Below, piece by piece: positions 1 to 7,899 of a DNA stretch of 64,000 nucleotides. The stretch is from Flavobacterium reichenbachii (lineage in GTDB: Bacteria > Bacteroidota > Bacteroidia > Flavobacteriales > Flavobacteriaceae). The position numbers were made by a program, and so were the translations under genes. How positions within the stretch are numbered: position 1 is the first letter of the stretch; each line of letters begins with the position of its first letter. Below the pieces are notes generated by a model. The model was not told the DNA's origin. It made no database searches and saw only the letters and a list, made by a program, of their open reading frames with translations. The stretch covers positions 32,950-96,949 of the forward strand of contig NZ_MUHF01000007.1 in NCBI RefSeq assembly GCF_002217435.1, given 5' to 3'.

Positions 1-24
1 CTTCGCGTCTTTGCGAGATTAAAC
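1..24. repeat. Fragment of a dispersed TCTTTGCGAGATT-type intergenic repeat
   Basis: The left edge carries the words GCGTCTTTGCGAGATT, which resemble repeats rich in TTTGCG/CGCAAAG at 22477-22587 and 35616-35761. Only the end of the element lies in the window. Confidence 0.35.
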
Positions 25-59
25 TTGACCTAAAAAATACTTAATTTATTTAGCTATGC

Positions 60-1118
60 TTAGTAGCGATAAACAAAAGCATTAACATTCATTCCTGCTC
101 CAACTGAAGCAAAAATAACAACATCATCTTTGTTGATTTCGTGATTTTCAATTTTTCCCTGAATCAAAAGATCAAAAAGGGTAGGTACGGTTGCCACACT
201 GCTGTTTCCTAAATCATGAATGCTCATTGGCATAATATCTTTTGGTGCAGTTTTGTCATACAATTTGTAAAAACGTTCGATAATTGCTTCGTCCATTTTT
301 TCATTAGCTTGGTGAATCAGTATTTTTTTTACTTGGTCAATAGAAATACCGCTTTTATCTAAACAGCTTTTCATTGCTAACGGAACCTGACTCAATGCAA
401 ATTCGTAAATTTTACGGCCATACATTTTAATGTATTTAATGTCTGGATCTAAATCAGGATTATAAGATTTTCCGAAATATAAAAAGTTAGCTTCATCATT
501 TGCAAAAGTGGCACTTTCATAAGATAACAATCCCGATTCATCGCTGGAAAGTTCTAAAACAGAAGCTCCGGCACCATCAGAATAAATCATAGAATCGCGG
601 TCGTGATCATCAACAACTCTCGAAAGTGTTTCTGCTCCAATAACCAAAACTCTTTTTGCCATTCCCGATTTGATAAATGCATTAGCCTGCAAAACACCTT
701 CAATCCAGCCTGGACATCCAAAAAGAATATCGTAAGCAACGCATTTCGGATTTTTAATATCTAATTTGTTTTTAACACGTGTCGCCAGACTCGGCAAAAT
801 ATCAGTCTGATGAGTTCCCGATTTTACGTCCCCAAAATTATGCGCAAAAATTATATAGTCTAAAGATTCTTTATCCACATTAGCATTTTCTATTGCTTTT
901 TCGGCAGCAAAAAAAGCCAGATCAGATGCATTATATTGGTCTTCGGCGTAACGACGGTTTTCAATTCCTGTAATGCCTTTAAATTTTTTTATTACAACTT
1001 CATTCGGGTAAGCAAAAGGTGTTCCGTCTTCATTCAAAAAAACATGATCGCCAAAATCAGTATTGCTCACTTCCTTTTTAGGAATATAACTTCCTATGCC
1101 TATTATTTTAATTTTCAT
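60..1118 (-). CDS. 3-oxoacyl-ACP synthase III-like (FabH/KASIII family) enzyme
   Basis: A 352-residue thiolase-fold condensing enzyme. The triad expected of ketoacyl-ACP synthase III is visible: Cys135 in ILFGCPGWIEG, His269 in ILIHQANEKM and Asn305 in LGNSSVATVP. Length and motif order fit FabH-like enzymes that condense an acyl-CoA primer with malonyl-ACP or a related acyl group. It stands alone, next to no other fatty-acid genes. That fits one of the extra KASIII paralogs that flavobacteria keep for special lipids or polyketides as well as it fits the housekeeping enzyme, so no symbol is given. The start is the ATG at 1118, which gives the usual short N-terminus running into the IGIGSYIP strand. 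Family assignment is firm; substrate is unknown. Confidence 0.85.
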   Translation of the reverse strand: MKIKIIGIGSYIPKKEVSNTDFGDHVFLNEDGTPFAYPNEVVIKKFKGITGIENRRYAEDQYNASDLAFFAAEKAIENANVDKESLDYIIFAHNFGDVKSGTHQTDILPSLATRVKNKLDIKNPKCVAYDILFGCPGWIEGVLQANAFIKSGMAKRVLVIGAETLSRVVDDHDRDSMIYSDGAGASVLELSSDESGLLSYESATFANDEANFLYFGKSYNPDLDPDIKYIKMYGRKIYEFALSQVPLAMKSCLDKSGISIDQVKKILIHQANEKMDEAIIERFYKLYDKTAPKDIMPMSIHDLGNSSVATVPTLFDLLIQGKIENHEINKDDVVIFASVGAGMNVNAFVYRY

Positions 1119-1311
1119 TTTTCTTTCGATTATCCGATAAATTTATTGCTAAAGTATAAATAAAATCATGATAACTATCATAAAAAATACTATGCATGCA
1201 TATAATTGTGAAATAATAATTATTTGAAAGATATATTGTTTATTTTTTAATGATTTTTTAATTTTTCCGAGATTTCAAACGATTGAAATGAAAGTTATGA
1301 AAAGTTTTTTT

Positions 1312-1368
1312 GTTTCAAATTTCAGGTTTCAGGTTTTTGGAGGGACTTGAAACCTGAAACGTGAAATT
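1312..1368. repeat. Inverted repeat of the TTTCAGGTTTC family, copy 1
   Basis: Left arm GTTTCAGGTTT and right arm AAACCTGAAAC (1350-1360) are separated by a short loop. Closely similar elements lie at 1525-1577 and 39926-39976. Confidence 0.65.
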
Positions 1369-1377
1369 ACTTTATTC

Positions 1378-1492
1378 GCGTGAGGGATAGGAGCTAACTG
1401 CCGAAGCAGTGCGGATAGCCCGACAGCATCCCGATAAAAGGGCGAATAAGTGCAAAGTGAATTAGCCCTTTTATCGGGATGGTGGCACGCCC
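1378..1492 (-). repeat. REP-like dispersed element, copy 1
   Basis: On the minus strand it runs from GGGCGTG to CTATCCCTCACGC and contains GTCGGGCTAT. It carries an internal perfect 16-bp inverted repeat (ATCCCGATAAAAGGGC at 1428-1443 against 1465-1480). The same terminal words bound a second element at 5558-5645. Confidence 0.6.
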
Positions 1493-1524
1493 AGATTATT
1501 ATTATTATTATTACATGTTTTTTT

Positions 1525-1577
1525 TGTTTCAGGTTTCAGGTTTCACGTTATGCTGAACCTGAAACCTGAAACTTGAA
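1525..1577. repeat. Inverted repeat of the TTTCAGGTTTC family, copy 2
   Basis: TTTCAGGTTTCAGGTTTC on the left faces AACCTGAAACCTGAAAC on the right around a 6-base centre. It sits on the other side of the REP-like element from copy 1. Confidence 0.65.
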
Positions 1578-1585
1578 GCAAAAAT

Positions 1586-1617
1586 AAACCCGACAAGTTT
1601 AAAGACCTGTCGGGTTT
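1586..1617 (-). terminator. Intrinsic terminator of gcvP
   Basis: A perfect 10-bp stem (AAACCCGACA/TGTCGGGTTT) with a 12-base loop is followed on the minus strand by a T-rich tail. It lies 26 bp after the gcvP stop codon. Confidence 0.8.
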
Positions 1618-1642
1618 GGATATAATTTTAGAAAACTGATTT

Positions 1643-4492
1643 TTAGTTTTCCATGTAAGCTTCAATAGGAGCACAGCTGCAGATTAAGTTTCTGTCACCG
1701 TAAGCGTCATCTACACGACGAACTGATGGCCAGAATTTATTTTCTGCAATGTAGTCTAATGGGTAAGCGGCTTTTTCTCTAGTATAAGGGAAAACCCAGT
1801 TATCGGTAGTTAACATTGCCAATGTATGAGGTGCATTTTTTAATACATTGTTTTTATCATCGGCTGTTGCAACTTCAATTTCTTTTCTGATTGAAATAAG
1901 AGCATCGCAAAAACGATCTAATTCTGCTAAATCTTCAGATTCAGTTGGTTCGATCATTAAAGTTCCGGCTACCGGGAAAGAAACCGTAGGAGCGTGGAAA
2001 CCGTAATCCATCAAACGTTTTGCGATATCACCAACTTCGATTCCGTTTTCTTTGAATGAACGACAATCTAAAATCATTTCGTGAGCCGCTCTTCCGCATT
2101 CTCCAGTGTAAAGAATTGGATAGTGACCTTCGAAACGTGCTTTCATATAGTTAGCGTTCAAGATTGCGTGCTCTGTAGCACTTTTTAATCCTTCGGCACC
2201 CATCATGGTGATGTAACCATAAGAAATTAAACATACCAAAGCTGATCCGTAAGGTGCAGATGAAATAGCCGTAATTGCTTGTTCGCCGCCTACTTTTAAG
2301 ATTGGGTTTGTTGGTAAAAAGGGAACTAGTTTTTCGTTTACACAAATTGGTCCAACTCCAGGTCCACCGCCACCGTGAGGAATAGCGAATGTTTTGTGTA
2401 AGTTTAAGTGACAAACGTCAGCGCCAATTGTAGCAGGATTTGTTAATCCAACTTGCGCGTTCATGTTTGCACCGTCCATATATACTAATCCGCCATTATC
2501 GTGGATTAATTTTGTGATTTCAATAATTGAAGATTCAAAAACTCCGTGAGTCGAAGGATATGTTACCATTAAACAAGATAAATCATCTTTGTGCTCAATC
2601 GCTTTTTCTCTTAAATCTTCTACGTCAATATTTCCTTCTGGCGTCGTTTTAGTAACGATAATTTTCATTCCGGCCATCGCTGCAGAAGCAGGGTTTGTTC
2701 CGTGAGCAGATGATGGAATTAAACATACATTACGGTGACCTTCGTTTCTTGATAAATGGTAAGCACGGATCGCCATTAAACCTGCATATTCTCCCTGAGC
2801 TCCAGAGTTTGGCTGTAATGTTGTTCCAGCAAATCCAGTAATTACATTCAATTGCTGCTCAAGTTTTTTAAGCATTGTAATATAACCCTCAGCTTGCTCT
2901 ACTGGTGCAAACGGGTGAATGCTGTTCCAGTTTGGCATTGAAAGAGGCAACATTTCAGAAGCTGCGTTTAATTTCATCGTACAAGAACCTAAAGAAATCA
3001 TCGAATGATTCAATGATAAATCTTTACGCTCTAATTTTTTGATGTAACGCATGATCTGACTTTCTGAATGATGATTGTTGAATACATCATGCGTCAAGAA
3101 AGCAGAAGTTCTTTCTAATGAAGCCGGTAACTGACTTGCAGCAGTTAATTCAGAAACAGTAAAAGTTTCTTTTCCTAAAGCCTCAGCAAAAATGGCAATA
3201 ATTTGGTTGATGTCATTAATTGAAGTCGTTTCGTTTAATGAAATCGAAATCGTATCGGCATCAACATAAAAGAAGTTTACTTCGTTTTTCTCTGCTACAG
3301 CTTTTATTTTTTGTGCATCAGCTTTTACTAAAATAGTATCAAAGAAAGCTGTATTAGTTTGAAAAACGCCTAGTTTATTTAAAGCTTCAGCAGTAGTAAC
3401 CGCCGATGCGTGAACTTTGTTTGCAATATATTGTAATCCTTCTGGTCCGTGGTAAACCGCATACATTCCGGCCATAACCGCTAGTAAAACCTGAGCCGTA
3501 CAAATATTTGAAGTTGCTTTTTCACGTTTAATGTGCTGCTCACGAGTTCCTAAAGCCATACGTAAAGCGCGATTTCCATTTACATCAATCGAAACTCCGA
3601 TAATACGACCCGGCATAGAGCGTTTGTATTCGTCTTTAGTTGCAAAAAAAGCAGCGTGAGGACCACCATAACCCATTGGTACACCAAAACGTTGTGAAGT
3701 TCCAACAACCACTGCAGCTCCCATTTCTCCCGGAGAAGTTAAAGCAGCTAGTGATAAAATATCAGCAGCAAAGGCAACTTTAATTTCATTTTCTTTTGCT
3801 TTAGCAACAAAAGCACTGTAATCGTTTACCTGACCGTATTTTCCTGGGTATTGTAGAATCGCTCCGAAGAATTCATTTGAAAAATCAAAGTTTTCGTGGT
3901 TTCCAACAACTAATTCAATTCCGATTGGAGTTGAACGTGTTTGAAGTACAGATAAAGTTTGTGGTAAAATTTCTTCAGAAACGAAGAATTTGTTTGTATT
4001 GTTTTTCTTTTGATCGCGTGTACGAACGTCAAATAATAACGCCATAGCCTCGGCAGCAGCAGTTCCTTCGTCTAATAAAGAAGCGTTTGCAATTTCCATT
4101 CCTGATAACTCAATAACAGTAGTCTGGAAATTTAAAATGGCTTCAAGACGACCTTGAGCAATTTCGGCCTGATAAGGCGTATAAGCAGTATACCATCCTG
4201 GGTTTTCGAAAATATTTCTCTGAATTGGTGCAGGAACTATAGTTGGGTGATATCCCAAACCAATGTATGATTTGAATACTTTATTTTTCTTTCCTAATTC
4301 CTGAATGTGATTTGCAAATTCGTATTCTGTCATTGCAGGATCTAAATTCAAAGGTGCTTTTAAACGAATGTCGTCCGGAAGGGTTTCGTAAACAAGTTGT
4401 TCAATCGATTCAACTCCAATGGTTTGTAACATGTGTTGAAGATCTGTTTCTCTTGGGCCAATGTGTCTTAAAGCAAAAGCGTCTGTTTTCAT
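1643..4492 (-). CDS. gcvP: Glycine dehydrogenase (decarboxylating), P protein of the glycine cleavage system
   Basis: A 949-residue fused P protein, the normal length for single-chain GcvP. It decarboxylates glycine with pyridoxal phosphate and passes the aminomethyl group to the lipoyl arm of GcvH. Both halves are visible: the N-terminal half begins RHIGPRETDLQHML, and the C-terminal half contains the PLP lysine (Lys700) in LNLHKTFAIPHGGGGPG. The glycine-rich stretch after the lysine is diagnostic. The other gcv genes are not nearby, so it is a monocistronic unit ending in the terminator at 1586-1617. The start ATG at 4492 gives MKTDAFALRHIGPRE, typical of the family. No glycine riboswitch was recognised upstream. 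Confidence 0.97.
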   Translation of the reverse strand: MKTDAFALRHIGPRETDLQHMLQTIGVESIEQLVYETLPDDIRLKAPLNLDPAMTEYEFANHIQELGKKNKVFKSYIGLGYHPTIVPAPIQRNIFENPGWYTAYTPYQAEIAQGRLEAILNFQTTVIELSGMEIANASLLDEGTAAAEAMALLFDVRTRDQKKNNTNKFFVSEEILPQTLSVLQTRSTPIGIELVVGNHENFDFSNEFFGAILQYPGKYGQVNDYSAFVAKAKENEIKVAFAADILSLAALTSPGEMGAAVVVGTSQRFGVPMGYGGPHAAFFATKDEYKRSMPGRIIGVSIDVNGNRALRMALGTREQHIKREKATSNICTAQVLLAVMAGMYAVYHGPEGLQYIANKVHASAVTTAEALNKLGVFQTNTAFFDTILVKADAQKIKAVAEKNEVNFFYVDADTISISLNETTSINDINQIIAIFAEALGKETFTVSELTAASQLPASLERTSAFLTHDVFNNHHSESQIMRYIKKLERKDLSLNHSMISLGSCTMKLNAASEMLPLSMPNWNSIHPFAPVEQAEGYITMLKKLEQQLNVITGFAGTTLQPNSGAQGEYAGLMAIRAYHLSRNEGHRNVCLIPSSAHGTNPASAAMAGMKIIVTKTTPEGNIDVEDLREKAIEHKDDLSCLMVTYPSTHGVFESSIIEITKLIHDNGGLVYMDGANMNAQVGLTNPATIGADVCHLNLHKTFAIPHGGGGPGVGPICVNEKLVPFLPTNPILKVGGEQAITAISSAPYGSALVCLISYGYITMMGAEGLKSATEHAILNANYMKARFEGHYPILYTGECGRAAHEMILDCRSFKENGIEVGDIAKRLMDYGFHAPTVSFPVAGTLMIEPTESEDLAELDRFCDALISIRKEIEVATADDKNNVLKNAPHTLAMLTTDNWVFPYTREKAAYPLDYIAENKFWPSVRRVDDAYGDRNLICSCAPIEAYMEN

Positions 4493-4610
4493 TTGTAGCT
4501 ATCTATTTTTTTAGAAATCGATGTAATTTACAAAGTGTCGTTTTCGGCTTTACACGGGCGTACACAAGGTTTATTACATTTTATAGTAAATGTGTTGTTT
4601 TTTTGTGGCG

Positions 4611-4618
4611 CAAAATTA
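4611..4618 (-). promoter_or_regulatory. Candidate -7 box (TAATTTTG) of gcvP
   Basis: TAATTTTG on the minus strand matches the Bacteroidota -7 consensus TAnnTTTG. It would give a leader of about 115 nt before the gcvP ATG. No clear -33 TTG was seen at the usual distance. Confidence 0.45.
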
Positions 4619-4682
4619 AGTATTATTAATAATTTAATGGGTATTTTTAACTTCAATTTTTATCAAATTTATAACCAAAGAG

Positions 4683-4710
4683 TTGATTTGTTACCAATTG
4701 ATTAGATTTG
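4683..4710 (+). promoter_or_regulatory. Promoter of the UbiA-like gene, probably leaderless
   Basis: TTG at 4683-4685 and TAGATTTG at 4703-4710 are 17 bp apart. The -7 box ends only 4 bp before the ATG at 4715, so the transcript would start at or next to the start codon. Confidence 0.55.
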
Positions 4711-4714
4711 AACT

Positions 4715-5521
4715 ATGAAACTTCTCAAACAGCTATTAGATTTTTATTTAAACAGCAGTATCCACGTGGCTTTATCGTGTTATGCTTTAGTTCAGATTAC
4801 GTTTCATTTCTTTGACATTCAATATGATGAACCAATGGCATTGTTTGTTTTTTTTGGAACAATAGTAGGATATAATTTTGTAAAATATGATGCATTGGTT
4901 CGCGTCAACAAAAAACCGGTTGGAAGTCAGCTCAAAGTTATTGCAGTTTTAAGTTTCATTTCGATACTTTTAGTGGGATATTATTTTTTTCATTTAAAAA
5001 GAATTACCCAAATTGTTTCAGTTGGAATTTTTGCTGTAACGGCATTGTATACACTTCCTTTTTTTCCGAATCGTAAAAATGCGCGAAATTGGGCGGGCGT
5101 AAAAATTTATATTGTAGCGCTTTGCTGGGTCGGAGCAACTTTGGTCTTACCTTACATAAATGCTGAAATTCCGTTTACAGGTAATTTTTTTATAAAATGC
5201 ATTCAGCGGTTTGTTTTGGTTTTTGTACTGATTTTGGTTTTCGAGATTTTAGATTTAGCCAATGATGATCCGCATTTAAAAACGGTTCCGCAGACAATAG
5301 GCGTAAAGCGTACTAAGATTTTAGGATTTTCACTTCTGGTTCCTTTCTGGATTGTAGGTATAATAACATTCACACTTCATGACCTCATTATAAATCTTGT
5401 AATGGTAGTCATGCTCATGTTATTTATTTATTTTGCCAACACAAATCGTTCTAAATATTACACTTCTTTCTGGGTCGAAAGTGTTCCGATTTTTTGGTGG
5501 CTGATGATTGCTTTTCTTTAG
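4715..5521 (+). CDS. UbiA-superfamily-like polytopic membrane protein
   Basis: A 268-residue protein with about eight hydrophobic segments. Around residues 180-196, DLANDDPHLKTVPQTIG resembles the second Asp-rich motif of UbiA prenyltransferases (D..xD..K T.P..LG). The first motif is degenerate: GYNFVKYDALVR at about 51-62 keeps an N and a D with different spacing. UbiA enzymes transfer prenyl groups to aromatic or quinone precursors inside the membrane. Whether this one is catalytic is uncertain because the first metal-binding motif is weak. It is monocistronic and lies between gcvP, divergent from it, and a repeat-rich gap. The start is fixed by the adjacent promoter at 4683-4710. Confidence 0.6.
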   Translation: MKLLKQLLDFYLNSSIHVALSCYALVQITFHFFDIQYDEPMALFVFFGTIVGYNFVKYDALVRVNKKPVGSQLKVIAVLSFISILLVGYYFFHLKRITQIVSVGIFAVTALYTLPFFPNRKNARNWAGVKIYIVALCWVGATLVLPYINAEIPFTGNFFIKCIQRFVLVFVLILVFEILDLANDDPHLKTVPQTIGVKRTKILGFSLLVPFWIVGIITFTLHDLIINLVMVVMLMLFIYFANTNRSKYYTSFWVESVPIFWWLMIAFL

Positions 5522-5557
5522 ATTTCAATATCAAAATTTCTATATAAATAGTATTTT

Positions 5558-5645
5558 GGGCGTGTCCCTCCGGGTCGGGCTATTCTTTTCAAGTCCTCGC
5601 ACTTCCTTCGTCAGGCTGTGGGCTTTCCGATGCTATCCCTCACGC
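5558..5645 (+). repeat. REP-like dispersed element, copy 2
   Basis: It begins GGGCGTGTCCCTCCGGGTC, contains GTCGGGCTAT and ends GCTATCCCTCACGC. These are the same terminal and internal words as the element at 1378-1492, in the opposite orientation. The middle differs. Confidence 0.6.
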
Positions 5646-5752
5646 AAACCGTAAAACGATAAAATTCATTTTCAATTATATTGGGATAACATAATACATT
5701 ACGAAAATAGCCAATGGTTTCAACCATTGTGACGTTTTTTTTCACCTCGTTT

Positions 5753-5773
5753 CCCGCGGTTGAAACCGCGGGC
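5753..5773. repeat. CCGCGGTTgaAACCGCGG palindrome
   Basis: An 18-bp near-perfect palindrome (5755-5772) preceded by a related GGTTTCAACC word near 5712. This is the kind of palindromic intergenic repeat common in flavobacteria. Confidence 0.45.
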
Positions 5774-5822
5774 TATGTTAGAAATGCGGAGTTTGAAAAT
5801 AATTTTTTATCTAATTGTTTTT

Positions 5823-5854
5823 GAACAGCTTGCAGCTTTAGCTGCAAGCTGTTC
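5823..5854. repeat. Perfect 15-bp hairpin with 2-base loop
   Basis: GAACAGCTTGCAGCT and its exact reverse complement are separated by TT. There is no T tract on either side, so it is not an intrinsic terminator. Confidence 0.7.
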
Positions 5855-5920
5855 ACATTAATTTCTCAAATTCAGAATTCAAAAATCTGCGGAATCTGCA
5901 AAATCTGCGAGAGAAAAGAT

Positions 5921-6045
5921 TTATTTCGTTTTCTGCTCAGCCAAAGCTTTATTCAATTCAGCCTTAGCTTCATTTAGTTTTTTCTTTTCTTGTCAATTTT
6001 CTCTTTGCTTTCTTTGTCTTTAATAGCTTCGTTCAAATCGACTGT
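5921..6045 (-). pseudogene. Frameshifted remnant of a Lys/Glu-rich coiled-coil ORF
   Basis: On the minus strand one frame reads VDLNEAIKDKESKEKIDKK and then stops. A second frame, shifted by one base in the poly-Lys tract near 5985, continues as KKLNEAKAELNKALAEQKTK and stops at 5921. Joined, they give a continuous charged, coiled-coil-like C-terminus. The upstream end runs into the 3' end of the SRPBCC gene in a different frame. No parent family is recognised. Confidence 0.45.
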
Positions 6046-6488
6046 TCTGAAACTTCTTTCAAAACCTTATTTCTTTCCAAAAGAAAATTAGTTAAATGCT
6101 TTTCCAAAAATAAAATGTCAAAAAGTTCTCCGAAAATTCCAAACGGAGTTTCATATTGCAATGTATCTTTCATGGTTGTAATACCATTTTCTTCTTCAAA
6201 AAAATGTTCATGTCTGAAACTTTTGAATTTTCCTTCTTCCATTTCATCTACAAAATAATCGTAGAAATTCATTACAGGGATTCGGCTTTTGTGCGTGAGA
6301 TAAAAACCAAAATGTTTACCGCGCCAAGTTACCGTTTCATTTAAATTGATTAATCCAGATGTAACGCCCGCAATAGCTTTTTCATTTGTTTTACTTGCAG
6401 ATTGCATGTGAACACTTATATTTCTTGAAGCATCAAAAACGATTTGTTTTGATGCTTTTATTTTTGTTGTGAGGTTTATTGTTGTCAT
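6033..6488 (-). CDS. SRPBCC (START/Bet v1-like) family protein
   Basis: A 151-residue soluble protein. It shows the SRPBCC pattern: an opening strand INLTTKIKASKQIVFDA, a middle LNETVTWRGKHFGFYLTHKSRI, and a C-terminal TLQYETPFGIFGELFDILFL followed by the long closing helix. Such folds bind a hydrophobic ligand in a cavity; the ligand is unknown. It is the last gene of the minus-strand run under the GbsR-type regulator. Its ATG overlaps the stop of the upstream gene by 4 nt (ATGA at 6485-6488), so the two are translationally coupled. No signal peptide is present, so it should act in the cytoplasm. Confidence 0.75.
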   Translation of the reverse strand: MTTINLTTKIKASKQIVFDASRNISVHMQSASKTNEKAIAGVTSGLINLNETVTWRGKHFGFYLTHKSRIPVMNFYDYFVDEMEEGKFKSFRHEHFFEEENGITTMKDTLQYETPFGIFGELFDILFLEKHLTNFLLERNKVLKEVSEQSI

Positions 6489-7438
6489 ATTTCGTTTTCA
6501 CTTCTTTCTTTAATCACTTTTAAAATATTGTTCTGAATGTCTTTCATAATCCACTTCCCCCAAATTCCCGCGTATGAATTGAAAGTGGTTTTCATAGAAA
6601 AATTACTGTAAAGAATTAATTTGTACTGGTGATTATTTATTTTTTCTAATTCGTAGGTGCCATCCAGCATGTCAAAATATTCACCGCCAATCAAAATGTG
6701 TTCGTCTAACGTAGTCGAAGGAATTTCATAAGTATTTGCTTTTATTTTAAATCGCATTAACTTTAAATCTTTGTATTCTGTTACGGTTTCATTAAAAATA
6801 AGTCCTTTTTCAAAAATAGCTTTTCGGTAACCTCCAACTTCTTGTTTGTCCAATTCAGCTTTTATTGGTTTCGGAAAACCCAGCCATTTTGTTAAAGTAG
6901 AGGAATCTTCTTTGGCTTTTATTTCTTTAACAGAAGTTACATTATCCCATATTTTTTTGTCATTACTATTGATAATAATCGAGGTATAAGTTTCAAAAAC
7001 TTCTGGATTTAATGGTATACTGTTTTCAATTGGACCAATTATAAAAGGAAGTAAAACAAGTACAGAAAGATTAAGTCTTTCATTTTTTTGTGATTTTTTA
7101 AGTTTGAAATAACCGGCAATCAATCCTCCGATAGAACCAAAAATAATAAACAGAGGCAAAATCATGATCCAGCAAGCCCAGCCTTCTAAACCAATTAAAA
7201 TAGTCAAACCAATTACCAGAATTATAGGAACCCAAGGAGCAAATATTCTGTAAAGAACAGATTTAACTTTTTCTAAATTTGAAAAGTAAATTGTTAAAGC
7301 GCCTATCGCAACAGGAACCAGCAAGAAAAAAGTCCAGGTCATTACAGATAAAAAATTATCAAAAATAGAAGCACCAAATATAACTCGGAGCAGCAAGGCA
7401 AATAAAATTGGGATTATAATTATTTTTAAATATTTCAT
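6485..7438 (-). CDS. Membrane protein with C-terminal SRPBCC-like domain
   Basis: A 317-residue protein. The first ~150 residues hold four or five hydrophobic segments (about 4-22, 30-52, 66-90, 92-112, 124-140). The C-terminal half (about 150-317) is soluble and resembles a START/SRPBCC domain: KIWDNVTSVKEIKAKE, then ETVTEYKDLKLMRFKI, then a closing helix. It is probably a membrane-anchored ligand-binding protein, paired with the free SRPBCC protein that overlaps its stop codon. No enzymatic motif is seen. The family assignment of the C-terminal half is by eye only. Confidence 0.6.
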   Translation of the reverse strand: MKYLKIIIIPILFALLLRVIFGASIFDNFLSVMTWTFFLLVPVAIGALTIYFSNLEKVKSVLYRIFAPWVPIILVIGLTILIGLEGWACWIMILPLFIIFGSIGGLIAGYFKLKKSQKNERLNLSVLVLLPFIIGPIENSIPLNPEVFETYTSIIINSNDKKIWDNVTSVKEIKAKEDSSTLTKWLGFPKPIKAELDKQEVGGYRKAIFEKGLIFNETVTEYKDLKLMRFKIKANTYEIPSTTLDEHILIGGEYFDMLDGTYELEKINNHQYKLILYSNFSMKTTFNSYAGIWGKWIMKDIQNNILKVIKERSENEI

Positions 7439-7504
7439 TGGTTTAGTTTTGTTTAGTTAATTTTTTAAAAAATATTTAGTCGGTTTCTTCAGTATGAAAG
7501 GATA

Positions 7505-7897
7505 TTAAAGTTCTTCTTGACTTCTTCTATAATTAGACTTAAAAAATACTCCTGCGATGACCGCTCCAATTGAATAGGATACGGCAATATCAAACGAAAG
7601 ACCTCCACTAATGATAAAAGTTGTTGTCCAGATACCAATCAGAACAAAAAGAATAAAAAACATTTTTGCGTAAATAATATTTATGTTTTGGTCTTCTGTA
7701 AGAACAAAGATTAAGCAAATAAGCACGTAAGTAGGAATTGAAAACATAAGACCTAAAATTATCATAAGAGGATACCACTCTATAAATTCAAAAATATTAT
7801 GGTCACTAGAATCGTAAATAGTGCTTTTTATAATAAAAATTGCCGGTCCTGATAATAATGTTAAAATCCAATGGCCTAATATAAAATTCCATTTCAT
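7505..7897 (-). CDS. Small four-helix membrane protein, unknown
   Basis: A 130-residue, strongly hydrophobic protein with four predicted membrane spans (about 7-26, 41-66, 78-98, 102-122) and a charged tail. No family is recognised. It follows the epimerase gene after 2 bp, so it belongs to the same transcript as the rest of the GbsR-headed run. Confidence 0.6.
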   Translation of the reverse strand: MKWNFILGHWILTLLSGPAIFIIKSTIYDSSDHNIFEFIEWYPLMIILGLMFSIPTYVLICLIFVLTEDQNINIIYAKMFFILFVLIGIWTTTFIISGGLSFDIAVSYSIGAVIAGVFFKSNYRRSQEEL

Positions 7898-7899
7898 AA

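Larger units (their letters stand above)
1119..1642. other. Gene-free 0.5-kb interval filled with small repeats
   Basis: No credible ORF or RNA gene is seen. It holds two copies of a TTTCAGGTTTC inverted repeat, a REP-like element between them, an ATT trinucleotide run at about 1495-1512, and the terminator of gcvP. Confidence 0.6.
5522..5920. other. Gene-free interval with repeats and hairpins
   Basis: It contains the REP-like copy at 5558-5645 and GGTTTCAACCATT and CCGCGGTTGAAACCGCGG words near 5712-5775. It also holds a perfect 15-bp hairpin at 5823-5854 and an AATCTGCGGAATCTGC repeat at 5884-5912. No gene is seen. Confidence 0.6.

Noticed and set aside
4493-4714. Glycine riboswitch in front of gcvP
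   Set aside because: Looked for the tandem aptamer pattern in this 222-bp gap; nothing convincing was seen and the gap is short for a tandem aptamer plus promoter.
1415-5584. GGGCTA words in REP-like elements as further AraC sites
   Set aside because: They lack the second half-site 21 bp away and the -7 box at fixed distance; the word belongs to the repeat.
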